Of a DNA stretch of 64,000 nucleotides, positions 1 through 9,477 are shown in pieces. Under the pieces are notes generated by a model. The model had not been told where the DNA came from, made no database searches, and worked only from the letters and a program-made list of their open reading frames with translations. Where the stretch lies: positions 1 through 64,000 of the forward strand of contig NZ_MAOI01000069.1 in the NCBI RefSeq assembly GCF_001884235.1, written 5' to 3'. The DNA is from Bacillus paramycoides (GTDB taxonomy: Bacteria; Bacillota; Bacilli; Bacillales; Bacillaceae_G). Position numbers and translations under genes: made by a program. The number at the start of each line of letters is the position of its first letter. Position 1 is the stretch's first letter.

Positions 1-294
1 ATGGCGATTTCTTTAAAGAACATGCTTGGTTTAGTATGTGATCCTGTTGCAGGGCTTGTAGAAGTACCTTGTGTAAAACGGAATGCAGCAGGTGCTTCAA
101 ATGCCATGATTTCAGCTGATTTATCATTAGCTGGTGTAACTAGCACAATTCCATGTGACGAAGTAATTGAGGCGATGTTTAGAATCGGACAAACGATGCC
201 AGTAGCACTTCGTGAAACAGCTGAAGGTGGACTTGCAGCAACACCGACAGGTCGTCGTCTGCAAGAAGAGATCTTTGGGAAGAGTAATAATTAA
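1..294 (+). CDS. sdaAA: L-serine dehydratase alpha subunit, C-terminal fragment (cut by window edge)
   Basis: This is the last 97 codons of the iron-sulfur L-serine deaminase alpha subunit, which converts L-serine to pyruvate and ammonia together with the beta subunit. The fragment reads open from base 1, so the ATG at base 1 is an internal methionine and not the start. The conserved C-terminal segment is visible: GLVCDPVAGLVEVPC with its cluster-ligand-type cysteine, then KRNAAGASNA, and GLAATPTGRRL near the end. The gene stops just before a strong bidirectional terminator shared with the convergent proC. The beta subunit is expected upstream, outside the window. Confidence 0.9.
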   Translation: MAISLKNMLGLVCDPVAGLVEVPCVKRNAAGASNAMISADLSLAGVTSTIPCDEVIEAMFRIGQTMPVALRETAEGGLAATPTGRRLQEEIFGKSNN

Positions 295-307
295 GAATAA
301 TTATGAG

Positions 308-341
308 AAAACGGAGCTCAAATAAAGTTGAGCTCCGTTTT
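308..341. terminator. Bidirectional terminator between sdaAA and proC
   Basis: A perfect 14-bp stem (AAAACGGAGCTCAA / TTGAGCTCCGTTTT) with a 6-nt loop lies between the convergent stops and has A/T runs on both sides, so it can end transcripts from both strands. Confidence 0.9.
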
Positions 342-1181
342 CTATTTTTCGTTTGTGATTTGTTCTAATGTTTTTCCGAGATCATGTGATCGTTTCGTCG
401 CTTGTGTAATACATGAAACTAGTGCTTGTTGAAAATTATGCTCCCGTAATACTTCTATTCCTGCTTCGGTAGTTCCGCCAGGAGAAGTAATTTCTTTTCG
501 CAAAATAGAAGGGTGTTTTTCACTTGCTTTTAGCATTTCAGCAGCACCAATCATCGTTTGAAGAATAAGTGATTTTGCAACAGTTTCTTTCAGACCAATT
601 TTTTTTGCAGCTTCTTCCATTGCTTCCACTACGTAATAAATATAAGCTGGTCCGCTTCCGGATAATGCAGTGACAGCATGCATATCTTCTTCCTCTACAA
701 CAGAGACGAGGCCAATCGTCTCAAATAAAGCTGTTGCAGTGCGAATATGTTCTTCCGTTGCATGTTCTGAAGGTGAGATGGCGGTAGCAGATTTTAAAAT
801 AGCCGCAGATGTATTTGGCATTGCACGAATAATCGGAATGTCTTTTTGAAGTAGGTTTCTAATTGAATGGGTAGAAACACCTGCCAATAACGAGATAATA
901 AGCAGGTTGTTATTTATATGTTCTTTAAGAGGGATAATCGCTTCTGCGACATCTTTTGGCTTCATAGCTAGAAAAAGAATATTTGCATCAGTAAGTAATT
1001 CTTTTTTGTTATGTGTACCTTTAGTCCCGTATTTTTTATGTAACTCCTGTAATCGTGTCTCGTTAGAACGATTACTTACAGTAATATGTTCCCCTTTGAC
1101 AACATTTGCGTCTAATAAACCACCAATAATTGCTTCGGCAATAGAGCCTGCACCGAGAAAGGAAATATTTTGAATAGACAT
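342..1181 (-). CDS. proC: Pyrroline-5-carboxylate reductase
   Basis: Catalyses the last step of proline synthesis, the NAD(P)H-dependent reduction of 1-pyrroline-5-carboxylate to L-proline in the cytoplasm. The 279-residue length is typical. Seen in the protein: N-terminal dinucleotide fold FLGAGSIAEAIIGG (about residues 8-21), MPNTSA (121-126), SGSGPAY (174-180) and the C-terminal substrate-binding signature TSPGGTTEAG (232-241). The ATG is preceded at 7 nt by AAAGGAGG. Bacillus has several proC paralogues; this one, next to a YqjP-like and a YqjQ-like gene, corresponds by position to B. subtilis proI, where the same three genes are neighbours. Confidence 0.93.
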   Translation of the reverse strand: MSIQNISFLGAGSIAEAIIGGLLDANVVKGEHITVSNRSNETRLQELHKKYGTKGTHNKKELLTDANILFLAMKPKDVAEAIIPLKEHINNNLLIISLLAGVSTHSIRNLLQKDIPIIRAMPNTSAAILKSATAISPSEHATEEHIRTATALFETIGLVSVVEEEDMHAVTALSGSGPAYIYYVVEAMEEAAKKIGLKETVAKSLILQTMIGAAEMLKASEKHPSILRKEITSPGGTTEAGIEVLREHNFQQALVSCITQATKRSHDLGKTLEQITNEK

Positions 1182-1347
1182 GATGTTCCTCCTTTAAATT
1201 TGGTTAGAAATGCTTATAAATGTACATACATTCGTTTTTTTGGGGGAAATACCTCTTTTTATCTGAAAATAATGACAAATTTGTGGAGAAGTTGTAAACT
1301 GAAGAGGTATTCATTTTTGAACCGGAAAGAAACAGGGGGGGCTAAGC

Positions 1348-2301
1348 ATGACGGCGATTCATCGAATGGAGATTCCTGTTCCATTTGCAGTTGAGACAGT
1401 GAATGTGTTTTTAGTTGAGGGAGAAACATTAACGTTAATTGATACAGGGACAAATACAGAAGAGGCAAAGAAGGCACTAGAAAGTCATTTAGATGTATTA
1501 GGATATAAGATAGAAGATATTGAAACGGTAGTGATTACGCATCACCATGCGGATCATTGTGGACTTTTAAATACATTTTCTGAAAAAGTAAATATTATCG
1601 GACATCCTTGGAATGAACCATGGATTACGCAGAATGCCGAGTTTTTAAAGCGGTATCATGAATTTTTTAAAGAGACAGCACTACAGTTCGGAGTTCCAGC
1701 AGCATTTTTGAATGATGAGGCACTATTGACGACGAAGACACTTAAATATTCTTGTAATAGATCGTTAACACACACTGTGAGAGAGGGAGATCGTATAGAT
1801 TCGTTACCTGGATTTACAGTGATTGAAACGCCAGGTCATGCTTCTACTCATATTTCATTATATAGAGAATCTGATGGAATATTAATTGGTGGGGATGCGC
1901 TCATTAGTCATATTTCTTCTAATCCAATATTAGAACCACCATATGAAGGGCAAACAGAAAGAGCACGTCCATTATTGCAGTACAATCAAACGTTAAAACG
2001 TTTAAGTGAGATGAATATTTCACGTATTTTATCAGGACATGGGGAAGATGTTTTGAATGTGAAACAACTTATTGAAACGAGGTTACAAAAGCAAGAAACA
2101 CGAGCGTTTAAAGTGCTTGAGTTATTAAAAGAAAAGCCAATGACAGCATTTGAAGTATGTGTAAAATTATTTCCGGTATTATATAAAGAACAATTGCCAC
2201 TTACTATCTCAGAAACTGTTGGACAATTAGACTTTTTAGCATATAATCAACAAGTGATGATTGATGAATCTTCACAACAATTGATTTATTATGCAAAGTA
2301 G
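1348..2301 (+). CDS. Metallo-beta-lactamase-fold hydrolase, YqjP-like
   Basis: Cytoplasmic zinc hydrolase of the metallo-beta-lactamase superfamily; substrate unknown. The signature THHHADHCG (residues 64-72) supplies the di-metal ligands; further ligand motifs are ETPGHASTH, the aspartate in GGDAL and the late SGHG. A C-terminal winged-helix-like extension follows, as in proteins often annotated as hydroxyacylglutathione-hydrolase-like. The start ATG follows a run of seven G (AGGGGGGGC). The gene is immediately followed by an SDR gene whose Shine-Dalgarno overlaps this stop codon, so the two are probably co-transcribed. Function beyond the fold is not inferable. Confidence 0.85.
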   Translation: MTAIHRMEIPVPFAVETVNVFLVEGETLTLIDTGTNTEEAKKALESHLDVLGYKIEDIETVVITHHHADHCGLLNTFSEKVNIIGHPWNEPWITQNAEFLKRYHEFFKETALQFGVPAAFLNDEALLTTKTLKYSCNRSLTHTVREGDRIDSLPGFTVIETPGHASTHISLYRESDGILIGGDALISHISSNPILEPPYEGQTERARPLLQYNQTLKRLSEMNISRILSGHGEDVLNVKQLIETRLQKQETRAFKVLELLKEKPMTAFEVCVKLFPVLYKEQLPLTISETVGQLDFLAYNQQVMIDESSQQLIYYAK

Positions 2302-2310
2302 GTGACAGCA

Positions 2311-3105
2311 ATGACGGGACGTTTACAAGAAAAAGTAATCGTCATTACAGGTGCTTCTAGTGGAATTGGAGAGCAAGTCGCAATGCAGGTTGCGGAGCAA
2401 GGAGCGACTCCAGTATTAATGGCTCGAACAGAAGAGAAACTACAAGCATTAGCAGAAAAAATTAAAGCAACTTATAATACGCCTTGCTATTACTATGTAT
2501 TAGATGTAAGTGAAGAAACGAAAGTACAATCAGTTTTTTCAAAGGTATTACAAGAAGTAGGACGTATTGATATATTGGTAAACAATGCGGGATTTGGTAT
2601 TTTTAAAACATTTGAAGATGCGTCAATGGATGAAGTAAAGGATATGTTTCAAGTAAATGTATTTGGATTAGTAGCTTGTACGAAAGCAGTATTACCTTAT
2701 ATGGTAACAAGGAACGAAGGACAAATTATAAATATTGCTTCATTGGCTGGAAAAATTGCAACTCCGAAGTCGAGTGCTTATGCAGCAACAAAACACGCTG
2801 TATTAGGATTTACGAATAGTTTACGTATGGAGTTATCTAACACAAATGTGTATGTAACAGCAATTAACCCGGGACCGATAGATACGAACTTTTTTGAAAT
2901 AGCCGATCAATCAGGTACATATGTGAAAAATATGGGACGTTACATGTTAAAACCAACATATGTAGCAGAACAAATCGTAAAGGCGATGCAAACGAAAAAA
3001 CGTGAAGTAAACTTGCCGAAGTGGATGGGAATTGGGCCGAAGCTCTATGCATTATTCCCGGGGGTATTTGAACGTGTTGCAGGTAAATCATTAAGTAAAA
3101 AATAG
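2311..3105 (+). CDS. Short-chain dehydrogenase/reductase, YqjQ-like
   Basis: Classical SDR oxidoreductase of about 264 residues. Motifs seen: cofactor glycine motif TGASSGIG (13-20), NNAG (91-94), catalytic serine in IASLAG (about 144), and the YAATK active site (Y157, K161). The late PGPIDT segment and a hydrophobic C-terminus (YALFPGVF) resemble DltE/YqjQ-type enzymes that act on lipid-like substrates; the actual substrate is unknown. I chose the ATG at 2311 because GGTGA, overlapping the upstream stop, sits 5 nt before it; an in-frame GTG at 2302 lacks a ribosome site. Likely translationally linked to the preceding hydrolase gene. Confidence 0.87.
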   Translation: MTGRLQEKVIVITGASSGIGEQVAMQVAEQGATPVLMARTEEKLQALAEKIKATYNTPCYYYVLDVSEETKVQSVFSKVLQEVGRIDILVNNAGFGIFKTFEDASMDEVKDMFQVNVFGLVACTKAVLPYMVTRNEGQIINIASLAGKIATPKSSAYAATKHAVLGFTNSLRMELSNTNVYVTAINPGPIDTNFFEIADQSGTYVKNMGRYMLKPTYVAEQIVKAMQTKKREVNLPKWMGIGPKLYALFPGVFERVAGKSLSKK

Positions 3106-3137
3106 GAGATTTCCATATGGAAATCTCCTATTTTTTT
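3101..3137. terminator. Bidirectional terminator
   Basis: A 14-bp perfect stem (AATAGGAGATTTCC / GGAAATCTCCTATT) with an ATAT loop and a T run lies between the convergent SDR gene and yqzH. Confidence 0.9.
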
Positions 3138-3321
3138 ATTTTCCGGTCACATAATCGTAAACGATATCTTCAACCGCCTCGTACACATCAATTTCAGTAT
3201 TTGAATGAATTATCGTTTGAATATGTTTAATTAACATTTCCTGATCCTCTTTTGAAACAGGATTACATTGATATTGCCGAAAACTTTTTGTAATCATTTT
3301 CTCAATTAATTTTTCATTCAT
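3136..3321 (-). CDS. yqzH: YqzH-like small protein
   Basis: A 61-residue soluble protein without signal or membrane segment; function unknown. The sequence begins MNEKLIEKMITKSFRQYQ and carries an acidic C-terminus (EAVEDIVYDYVTGK). It matches the YqzH family by sequence character and by position beside the YqjQ-like gene, as in B. subtilis. The start was set at the ATG preceded by GGGCGGGGAA; a longer in-frame reading adds 23 residues with no supporting ribosome site. It ends inside the shared terminator. Confidence 0.7.
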   Translation of the reverse strand: MNEKLIEKMITKSFRQYQCNPVSKEDQEMLIKHIQTIIHSNTEIDVYEAVEDIVYDYVTGK

Positions 3322-3400
3322 GTTTTTCCCCGCCCATATGTATACATGTATTGTTTTATTGTACTTGAAGTGAAATAAAAATACTACCATACATAATTTT

Positions 3401-3414
3401 TGTATAAAAATTCA
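3401..3414. promoter_or_regulatory. Upstream ARG box (AhrC/ArgR operator)
   Basis: TGTATAAAAATTCA matches the Bacillus ARG box core TGAATAAAAATTCA at 13 of 14 positions, and lies about 66 bp upstream of the argC promoter -35. AhrC hexamers commonly bind one distal and one promoter-proximal box. Confidence 0.75.
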
Positions 3415-3479
3415 TCTGCGTATATTATTTTTCTAGTAAAATTAAGTTTTTAAAGTTTTTAAAATTAATAAATATTTAA

Positions 3480-3508
3480 TTGACTCTATAAATATACAAT
3501 ATTATAAT
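3480..3508 (+). promoter_or_regulatory. argC promoter with overlapping second ARG box
   Basis: TTGACT, a 17-nt spacer and TATAAT form a near-consensus sigma-A promoter. A weaker ARG-box-like 14-mer (TCTATAAATATACA, 10 of 14 matches) occupies 3485-3498, inside the spacer, where a bound repressor would block RNA polymerase. Confidence 0.8.
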
Positions 3509-3545
3509 CATACTTAATTTAAAGAATCGATTTAAGGAGGAGCAT

Positions 3546-4583
3546 ATGAAAGTCGCAATTATTGGAGCAACTGGATATGGAGGTATTGAATTAATTAGGT
3601 TATTAGAGCAACACCCCTACTTCTCAATAGCATCTCTCCACTCCTTTTCGCAAGTTGGTGAATGTATAGCGAATGCATATCCGCATTTGCGGAGTGTTCT
3701 CGTTCATAAGTTGCAAGAAATTGATGTGGATGAAATAAGGAAGGTAGCGGAGATTGTATTTTTAGCAACGCCCGCGGGAGTATCTGTGGAGCTCACACCA
3801 AAATTATTAGAAGTAGGTTTAAAAGTAATTGATTTATCGGGTGACTTTCGTATGGTAGATCCTTCGCTATATGAAATGTGGTATAAGCGGCCAGCTGCAA
3901 AGGGAGAGATTCTCAGAAAAGCAGTGTATGGATTAAGCGAATGGAAAAGGGAAGAGGTTAGGTGCGCTGAATTAATTGCAAATCCGGGATGTTTTGCAAC
4001 AGCGACATTGCTAGCGGTAGCGCCGTTAATGCAAAACGGGATAGTTGAAGAAGATTCAATTATTATAGATGCAAAGTCAGGAGTATCAGGAGCGGGAAAA
4101 ACACCAACAACAATGACTCACTTTCCAGAACTATACGATAATCTTCACATTTATAAAGTAAATAAGCATCAGCACGTTCCTGAGATTGAGCAAATGCTTA
4201 TAGAATGGAATGATGAAGCGAAGCCAATTACATTTAGTACACATTTAATACCGATATCACGAGGGATTATGGTTACACTCTATGCAAAAGTAAAACAAAA
4301 AATCAAAATGCAACAACTTCAAAAGTTGTATGAAGAAACGTATCACAACTCAGCTTTCGTTCGAATTCGTTCTCAAGGAAAATTCCCAAGCCCGAAAGAA
4401 GTAAGAGGCTCAAATTATTGTGATATTGGGTTAGCCTACGATGAAAGAACAGAAAGAATTACAGTAGTTTCTGTTATAGATAATATGATGAAAGGTGCAG
4501 CGGGGCAAGCGATTCAAAATGCAAATATATTAGCGGGATTGGAAGAGGCAACGGGTTTACAGCATATACCGCTTTATCCATAA
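3546..4583 (+). CDS. argC: N-acetyl-gamma-glutamyl-phosphate reductase
   Basis: Third enzyme of arginine synthesis: NADPH-dependent reduction of N-acetylglutamyl phosphate to the semialdehyde. The 345-residue protein has the N-terminal nucleotide fold AIIGATGYGG (4-13), LATPAGVS, and the catalytic cysteine C149 in ANPGCFAT. The SGVSGAGKTP loop and the HQHVPEIEQ segment with the active-site histidine are present. The start ATG follows AAGGAGGAGCAT. It is the first gene of argC-argJ-argB-argD-argF on one strand with gaps of 13 bp or less, under the ARG-box promoter upstream, so arginine repression through AhrC is expected. Confidence 0.96.
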   Translation: MKVAIIGATGYGGIELIRLLEQHPYFSIASLHSFSQVGECIANAYPHLRSVLVHKLQEIDVDEIRKVAEIVFLATPAGVSVELTPKLLEVGLKVIDLSGDFRMVDPSLYEMWYKRPAAKGEILRKAVYGLSEWKREEVRCAELIANPGCFATATLLAVAPLMQNGIVEEDSIIIDAKSGVSGAGKTPTTMTHFPELYDNLHIYKVNKHQHVPEIEQMLIEWNDEAKPITFSTHLIPISRGIMVTLYAKVKQKIKMQQLQKLYEETYHNSAFVRIRSQGKFPSPKEVRGSNYCDIGLAYDERTERITVVSVIDNMMKGAAGQAIQNANILAGLEEATGLQHIPLYP

Positions 4584-4593
4584 GGGGGAAATT

Positions 4594-5817
4594 ATGATTA
4601 AAGAATCGTCCATTAATAAATTAGAAAATGGTTCAATTGTCACTCCGAAAGGCTTTTCGGCAATTGGTACTGCAAATGGTTTGAAAAAGGAGAAAAAGGA
4701 TATAGGTGTAATCATTTGTGAAGTGCCAGCATCGTGTGCCGTTGTTTATACAACAAATCAAATGCAAGCAGCGCCGTTGCAAGTAACGAAAGATAGTATA
4801 GCGGCGGAAGGGAAATTACAAGTAATCGTCGTTAATAGTGGAAATGCAAATGCTTGTACGGGAATGAAAGGATTGCAAGATGCTTACGAGATGCGAACAT
4901 TAGGAGCTGAACACTTTGGAGTAAAAACGAATTACGTCGCGGTCGCTTCAACAGGTGTAATTGGAGTACCTTTACCGATGGATATAATTCGAGAGGGAAT
5001 TGAATCACTTGTACCAACAAAGGAAGTAAGTGAAGCTCATTCTTTTTGTGAAGCGATTTTAACGACGGATCTTATGACGAAAGAATCTTGCTATGAGATG
5101 ATAATTGACGGAAAAGAAGTAACAATTGCTGGGGTCGCAAAAGGTTCTGGGATGGTTCATCCCAATATGGCAACGATGCTTAGTTTTATTACAACAGACG
5201 CTAATATAGAGCATGACGTATTACAAACAGCACTATCACAAATTACGAATCATACATTTAATCAAATTACGGTGGATGGAGATACTTCTACGAATGATAT
5301 GGTCATCGTTATGGCAAGTGGATTATCAGAAACGAAGCCAATAAGTATGGAACATAAAGAGTGGGAAACTTTCGTAGTTGCTTTACAAAAGGTATGTGAA
5401 GATTTAGCAAAAAAAATTGCGCAAGATGGTGAAGGGGCTACGAAGTTAATAGAAGTAAATGTGCTAGGGGCTCGAACAAACGAAGAAGCAAAGAAAATCG
5501 CAAAGCAAATTGTCGGTTCGAGTCTTGTGAAAACAGCAATATACGGTGAAGACCCAAATTGGGGGCGAATAATTAGTAGTATTGGCCAAAGTGAAGTAGC
5601 TATTAATCCAAATACAATTGATATCACCCTTCAATCTATCAATGTGTTAAAAAATAGTGAACCTCAAATGTTTTCTGCAGAGGGAATGAAAAAAAAATTA
5701 CAAGAACATGAAATTATTATTGATGTGTATTTACATTTAGGAGAAGAAACTGGATCTGCTTGGGGCTGCGACTTAAGTTATGAATATGTGAAAATAAACG
5801 CTTGTTATCGTACATAA
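4594..5817 (+). CDS. argJ: Bifunctional ornithine acetyltransferase / N-acetylglutamate synthase
   Basis: Recycles the acetyl group from N-acetylornithine to glutamate (and can use acetyl-CoA), so the arg operon here uses the cyclic pathway; consistent with this no argA or argE lies in the cluster. 407 residues, normal for the family. The self-cleavage motif is visible as NMATML with the scissile A193-T194 bond; T194 becomes the nucleophile of the beta chain after autoproteolysis. GGGGG precedes the ATG. It sits 10 bp after argC and 11 bp before argB. Confidence 0.96.
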   Translation: MIKESSINKLENGSIVTPKGFSAIGTANGLKKEKKDIGVIICEVPASCAVVYTTNQMQAAPLQVTKDSIAAEGKLQVIVVNSGNANACTGMKGLQDAYEMRTLGAEHFGVKTNYVAVASTGVIGVPLPMDIIREGIESLVPTKEVSEAHSFCEAILTTDLMTKESCYEMIIDGKEVTIAGVAKGSGMVHPNMATMLSFITTDANIEHDVLQTALSQITNHTFNQITVDGDTSTNDMVIVMASGLSETKPISMEHKEWETFVVALQKVCEDLAKKIAQDGEGATKLIEVNVLGARTNEEAKKIAKQIVGSSLVKTAIYGEDPNWGRIISSIGQSEVAINPNTIDITLQSINVLKNSEPQMFSAEGMKKKLQEHEIIIDVYLHLGEETGSAWGCDLSYEYVKINACYRT

Positions 5818-5828
5818 GGAGAGAGAAG

Positions 5829-6596
5829 ATGAGTGATTATATTGTAGTTAAATGCGGCGGGAGCATGTTGAATCGATTAAATAGTGCGTTTTTTGAGTGC
5901 ATAAAGAAATTGCAACAGAAGTATAAGGTAGTGATTGTCCATGGCGGTGGCCCAGAAATTGATGCTAAGTTAGAAGACTATAATATCAAGGTAGAAAAGA
6001 AAGATGGATTACGAGTAACGCCGAAAGAGGTTATGGATGTTGTTCAAATGGTGCTATGCGGAAGTACGAATAAAAAGTTTGTAATGAATTTACAAAAGCA
6101 TAATTTACTTGCAGTGGGGCTTTCAGGGTGTGACGGTAATTTACTTCAAGTTCAACCTGCCAGCGAAGGGATAGGATATGTGGGAGAAGTAAGTTATGTA
6201 GAAACAGCCTTATTAAAAGGATTAATAAATATGAATTATATTCCTGTTATTGCTCCAATCGGGATAAATGATAATGAGATTTATAACATAAATGCTGATA
6301 CCGCTGCAGCTGGAATTGCGGTCGCATTATCCGCAAAAGAACTCATTTTTATTACGGATGTAGATGGAATATTACATGAAGGAAAATTGGTAAAGAAAAC
6401 GGACGAATCTGAAATTGTTACTTTTATAGAAAAAGGAGTTATTACAGGCGGGATGATTCCGAAAGTACAGGCGGCACTGACATCTTTAAAAATGGGAGTG
6501 CAAAAGGTAAGTATTGTGAACGGTACAAAAGATTTTACTGAAGTTACAGGAGAGTGTATCGGAACGACGGTAACGAAAGGAGTGAGTATCGTATGA
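5829..6596 (+). CDS. argB: Acetylglutamate kinase
   Basis: Phosphorylates N-acetylglutamate with ATP. The 255-residue amino-acid-kinase fold shows the N-terminal VVKCGGSML and [11 protein letters not shown] loops for phosphate binding, then FITDVDGIL and [10 protein letters not shown] near the C-terminus. It lacks the N-terminal helix of arginine-sensitive hexameric kinases, so feedback inhibition by arginine is less likely (inference). I set the start at the ATG after AAGGAGAGAGAAG; an upstream in-frame ATG would overlap argJ without a ribosome site. Its stop overlaps the argD start (ATGA). Confidence 0.95.
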   Translation: MSDYIVVKCGGSMLNRLNSAFFECIKKLQQKYKVVIVHGGGPEIDAKLEDYNIKVEKKDGLRVTPKEVMDVVQMVLCGSTNKKFVMNLQKHNLLAVGLSGCDGNLLQVQPASEGIGYVGEVSYVETALLKGLINMNYIPVIAPIGINDNEIYNINADTAAAGIAVALSAKELIFITDVDGILHEGKLVKKTDESEIVTFIEKGVITGGMIPKVQAALTSLKMGVQKVSIVNGTKDFTEVTGECIGTTVTKGVSIV

Positions 6597-7753
6597 CAAG
6601 TCATCTTTTTCAAACGTATGGGAGAAGAAATATTGAGTTTGTAAAGGGAAATGGAACGAAAGTTATTGATAAAAATGGTAACCAGTATTTAGATTTTACG
6701 TCGGGAATTGGCGTATGTAATTTAGGACATTGTCACCCTACTGTTATGAAAGCTGTACAAGAGCAACTTGATGATATATGGCATATATCTAACCTGTTTA
6801 CAAACAGCTTACAAGAAGAAGTCGCGTCATTATTAACAGAAAATATAGCATTAGATTATGTGTTTTTCTGTAATAGCGGAGCAGAGGCGAATGAAGCTGC
6901 TTTGAAGTTAGCCCGTAAGCATACTGAAAAATCTCTCGTCGTAACATGTGAGCAATCTTTTCACGGTAGAACATTCGGAACGATGAGTGCGACGGGGCAA
7001 AATAAAGTGAAAGAAGGATTTGGTCCACTACTTCCGTCTTTTTTACATACCCCTTTTAACGATATTAAGGCGTTAGAGGAAGTAATGAATGAAGAAGTTG
7101 CGGCGGTAATGGTAGAAGTTGTTCAAGGAGAGGGAGGAGTAATACCTGCTGATCTATCTTTTTTGAAAGCGATTGAAACATTATGTAATAAGTTCGGTTC
7201 ATTATTTATTATAGACGAAGTACAAACAGGGATCGGAAGAACAGGAACACTATTTGCTTACGAACAAATGGGAATAGATCCTGATATCGTTACCACTGCT
7301 AAGGCTCTTGGAAATGGCATTCCCGTTGGAGCGATGATTGGCCGGAAAGAACTTGGAACGTCGTTTACTGCAGGATCACACGGTTCAACGTTTGGTGGGA
7401 ATTATATTGCAATGGCTGCAGTGAAAGAAGTATTGCAAGTAAGTAAGAAACCATCGTTTTTAAAAAAAGTAAAGGAAAAGGGCGAGTACGTATTAGAGAA
7501 GTTGCGAGAGGAATTACGACATGTCGAATGTATTCAAAATATACGTGGTAAGGGGCTTATGATTGGGATTGAGTGTAAGCATGAAGTTGCAAGTTTTATA
7601 GAACAACTAGAAGAAGCAGGACTTCTCGTATTACAAGCAGGACCTAATGTTATAAGACTATTACCGCCACTTATTGTAACGAATGAAGAATTAGAACAGG
7701 CAGTATATATGATAAAAAAAGTAGTTTGTACAAAAAAAGTATCAATTATATAA
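6593..7753 (+). CDS. argD: Acetylornithine aminotransferase
   Basis: PLP-dependent class III aminotransferase that converts N-acetylglutamate semialdehyde to N-acetylornithine. Of about 386 residues, the key positions are the phosphate-binding NSGAEAN (94-100), FHGRTFG (123-129), D208 in IIDEVQTG that contacts the pyridine nitrogen, and the Schiff-base lysine K237 in TTAKALGNG. Translation starts at the ATG overlapping the argB stop, with AAAGGAG 11 nt upstream. The position between argB and argF makes the acetylornithine role more likely than other class III substrates. Confidence 0.95.
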   Translation: MTSHLFQTYGRRNIEFVKGNGTKVIDKNGNQYLDFTSGIGVCNLGHCHPTVMKAVQEQLDDIWHISNLFTNSLQEEVASLLTENIALDYVFFCNSGAEANEAALKLARKHTEKSLVVTCEQSFHGRTFGTMSATGQNKVKEGFGPLLPSFLHTPFNDIKALEEVMNEEVAAVMVEVVQGEGGVIPADLSFLKAIETLCNKFGSLFIIDEVQTGIGRTGTLFAYEQMGIDPDIVTTAKALGNGIPVGAMIGRKELGTSFTAGSHGSTFGGNYIAMAAVKEVLQVSKKPSFLKKVKEKGEYVLEKLREELRHVECIQNIRGKGLMIGIECKHEVASFIEQLEEAGLLVLQAGPNVIRLLPPLIVTNEELEQAVYMIKKVVCTKKVSII

Positions 7754-7765
7754 GGGGGAAACTTC

Positions 7766-8716
7766 ATGTCAACTGTACAAGTACCGAAATTAAATACGAA
7801 AGATCTTTTAACACTAGAGGAATTAACGCAAGAAGAAATCATTTCTTTAATTGAATTTGCTATATATTTAAAAAAGAATAAGCAGGAGCCTTTATTACAA
7901 GGAAAAATATTAGGTCTCATTTTTGATAAACATTCAACTCGTACTCGCGTTTCTTTTGAAGCAGGGATGGTACAGCTTGGAGGACATGGAATGTTTTTAA
8001 ATGGAAAAGAGATGCAAATGGGTAGAGGAGAAACGGTGTCAGATACTGCGAAAGTACTGTCTCATTATATTGATGGGATTATGATACGTACATTCTCACA
8101 TTCGGATGTAGAAGAGCTTGCGAAAGAATCGAGTATTCCTGTTATTAATGGATTAACGGATGATCATCACCCTTGTCAAGCGTTGGCAGATTTAATGACG
8201 ATATATGAAGAAGTTCATGCGTTTAAAGGAATTAAATTGGCTTATGTAGGTGATGGGAATAATGTATGTCATTCATTGTTGCTAGCGAGTGCAAAAGTCG
8301 GAATGAATATGACTGTTGCAACGCCCGTAGGGTATGAACCGAATGAGGAAATTGTAAAAAAAGCGTTAGCGATTGCTGAAGAAACAGGAGCTGAAATTGA
8401 AATTTTGCATAATCCTGAATTAGCGGTAAACGAAGCGGACTTTATTTATACTGACGTTTGGATGAGCATGGGGCAAGAGGGAGAAGAAGAGAAATATACT
8501 TTATTTCAACCTTACCAAATCAATAAAGAACTTGTTATGCATGCGAAGGAAACATATCGTTTCTTACACTGTTTACCTGCCCATCGTGAAGAAGAAGTAA
8601 CAGGAGAGATAATAGACGGGCCACAGTCTGTTGTCTTTGAGCAAGCTGGTAATCGATTGCATGCTCAAAAAGCGTTATTAGTGAGTTTGTTTCAAAATAC
8701 TGGAAAACCTTCCTGA
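7766..8716 (+). CDS. argF: Ornithine carbamoyltransferase
   Basis: Forms citrulline from ornithine and carbamoyl phosphate. The 316-residue enzyme carries the carbamoyl-phosphate loop STRTR (57-61), the [11 protein letters not shown] segment that contacts both substrates, and the ornithine-binding HCLPAHR motif near the C-terminus. It is the last gene of the arg cluster and is followed directly by a strong terminator. The genes argG and argH, and a carbamoyl phosphate synthase, are not in the window, so citrulline-to-arginine steps are encoded elsewhere. Confidence 0.96.
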   Translation: MSTVQVPKLNTKDLLTLEELTQEEIISLIEFAIYLKKNKQEPLLQGKILGLIFDKHSTRTRVSFEAGMVQLGGHGMFLNGKEMQMGRGETVSDTAKVLSHYIDGIMIRTFSHSDVEELAKESSIPVINGLTDDHHPCQALADLMTIYEEVHAFKGIKLAYVGDGNNVCHSLLLASAKVGMNMTVATPVGYEPNEEIVKKALAIAEETGAEIEILHNPELAVNEADFIYTDVWMSMGQEGEEEKYTLFQPYQINKELVMHAKETYRFLHCLPAHREEEVTGEIIDGPQSVVFEQAGNRLHAQKALLVSLFQNTGKPS

Positions 8717-8733
8717 AAAGGAAGGTTTTTTTT
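8704..8733 (+). terminator. arg operon terminator
   Basis: AAAACCTTCC / GGAAGGTTTT stem with a 6-nt loop and a run of eight T, overlapping the argF 3' end. Confidence 0.9.
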
Positions 8734-8754
8734 ATTGAAATGTCGGATGTATAT

Positions 8755-8784
8755 TTGGTTAATTATTTCTATATCATTTATAAT
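8755..8784 (+). promoter_or_regulatory. Sigma-A-type promoter for the DUF2062 gene
   Basis: TTGGTT, an 18-nt spacer and a perfect TATAAT lie 72 bp before the next coding start. Confidence 0.55.
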
Positions 8785-8855
8785 AAAAAGAGAAAATTAA
8801 TTTTTTTTTCATATTATGTAGGGACATACTAGATAGAAAAAATATAGTTAAAGAG

Positions 8856-9416
8856 ATGATAATTGTGAAAACAACTAAGAAGACATATTCGTTTTTTCAG
8901 CGGATGTGGAGAATATTAAAGTTTCAATATTATAAGTTACTGCGATCGCCAGAGGGAGCAAAGAAAGTGTCGTTAGGCTTTGCTATTGGATTTGGTTTAG
9001 AAATGTTAGTAATTTATACGGCATCGCTCGTATATTTAATATTTTATCCAATTGTCAGGTTGGCAAAGGGATCTTTTCCAGCCGCAGTCATTGGCAATAT
9101 TATTGGGAAAATATCGTTTCTCCCAGTATTTTTATTTCCATTTGCTTACGCGTTAGGGAAAACGATTTATCCATTTCATGTAAAGAAAATACATCATGAA
9201 CCATTTACGATATCAGATTTGTTTTCGAGCCATATTTTCACAATGTTAAAGAGCTTATTACAGAGTGAAGTGTATGTATTGATTGGTATGACGATAATAG
9301 GAGTTGTGTTTGGGGTAATTTCATATTTCGTTGTGCATTATTTATATGAAAAGAATCGTAAGTTACGTTTGAAGAAAAGAAAGAAACGAGTGAGAGAACC
9401 ACTTGTACAAATATAA
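8856..9416 (+). CDS. DUF2062 domain membrane protein
   Basis: 186-residue integral membrane protein of unknown function. It shows the DUF2062 pattern: a short basic N-terminus (RSPEGAKKVSLGFAIGFGLEML), then hydrophobic segments around residues 45-68, 76-105 and 143-165, with small-residue motifs such as PAAVIGNIIGKI. The last 20 residues are strongly basic (KNRKLRLKKRKKRVREP), which predicts a cytoplasmic C-terminus. The start is uncertain between the ATG at 8856 and a GTG at 8865; the GTG has the better-spaced AAGAGATGA. No pathway can be inferred. Confidence 0.75.
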   Translation: MIIVKTTKKTYSFFQRMWRILKFQYYKLLRSPEGAKKVSLGFAIGFGLEMLVIYTASLVYLIFYPIVRLAKGSFPAAVIGNIIGKISFLPVFLFPFAYALGKTIYPFHVKKIHHEPFTISDLFSSHIFTMLKSLLQSEVYVLIGMTIIGVVFGVISYFVVHYLYEKNRKLRLKKRKKRVREPLVQI

Positions 9417-9425
9417 AGAATGTCA

Positions 9426-9477
9426 CATTCATTTTCTCCGTTGAATATGTTTAAGAAAAAGGGGGAGAGAATGAATG
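9426..9477 (+). promoter_or_regulatory. Inverted repeat that pairs with the ribosome site of the following small gene
   Basis: CATTCATTTTCTCC (9426-9439) is complementary to GGAGAGAATGAATG (9464-9477) at 13 of 14 positions. The right arm contains part of the GGGGGAG ribosome site and the ATG of the next gene, so folding of the mRNA would hide both. A translational switch is an inference. Confidence 0.45.
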
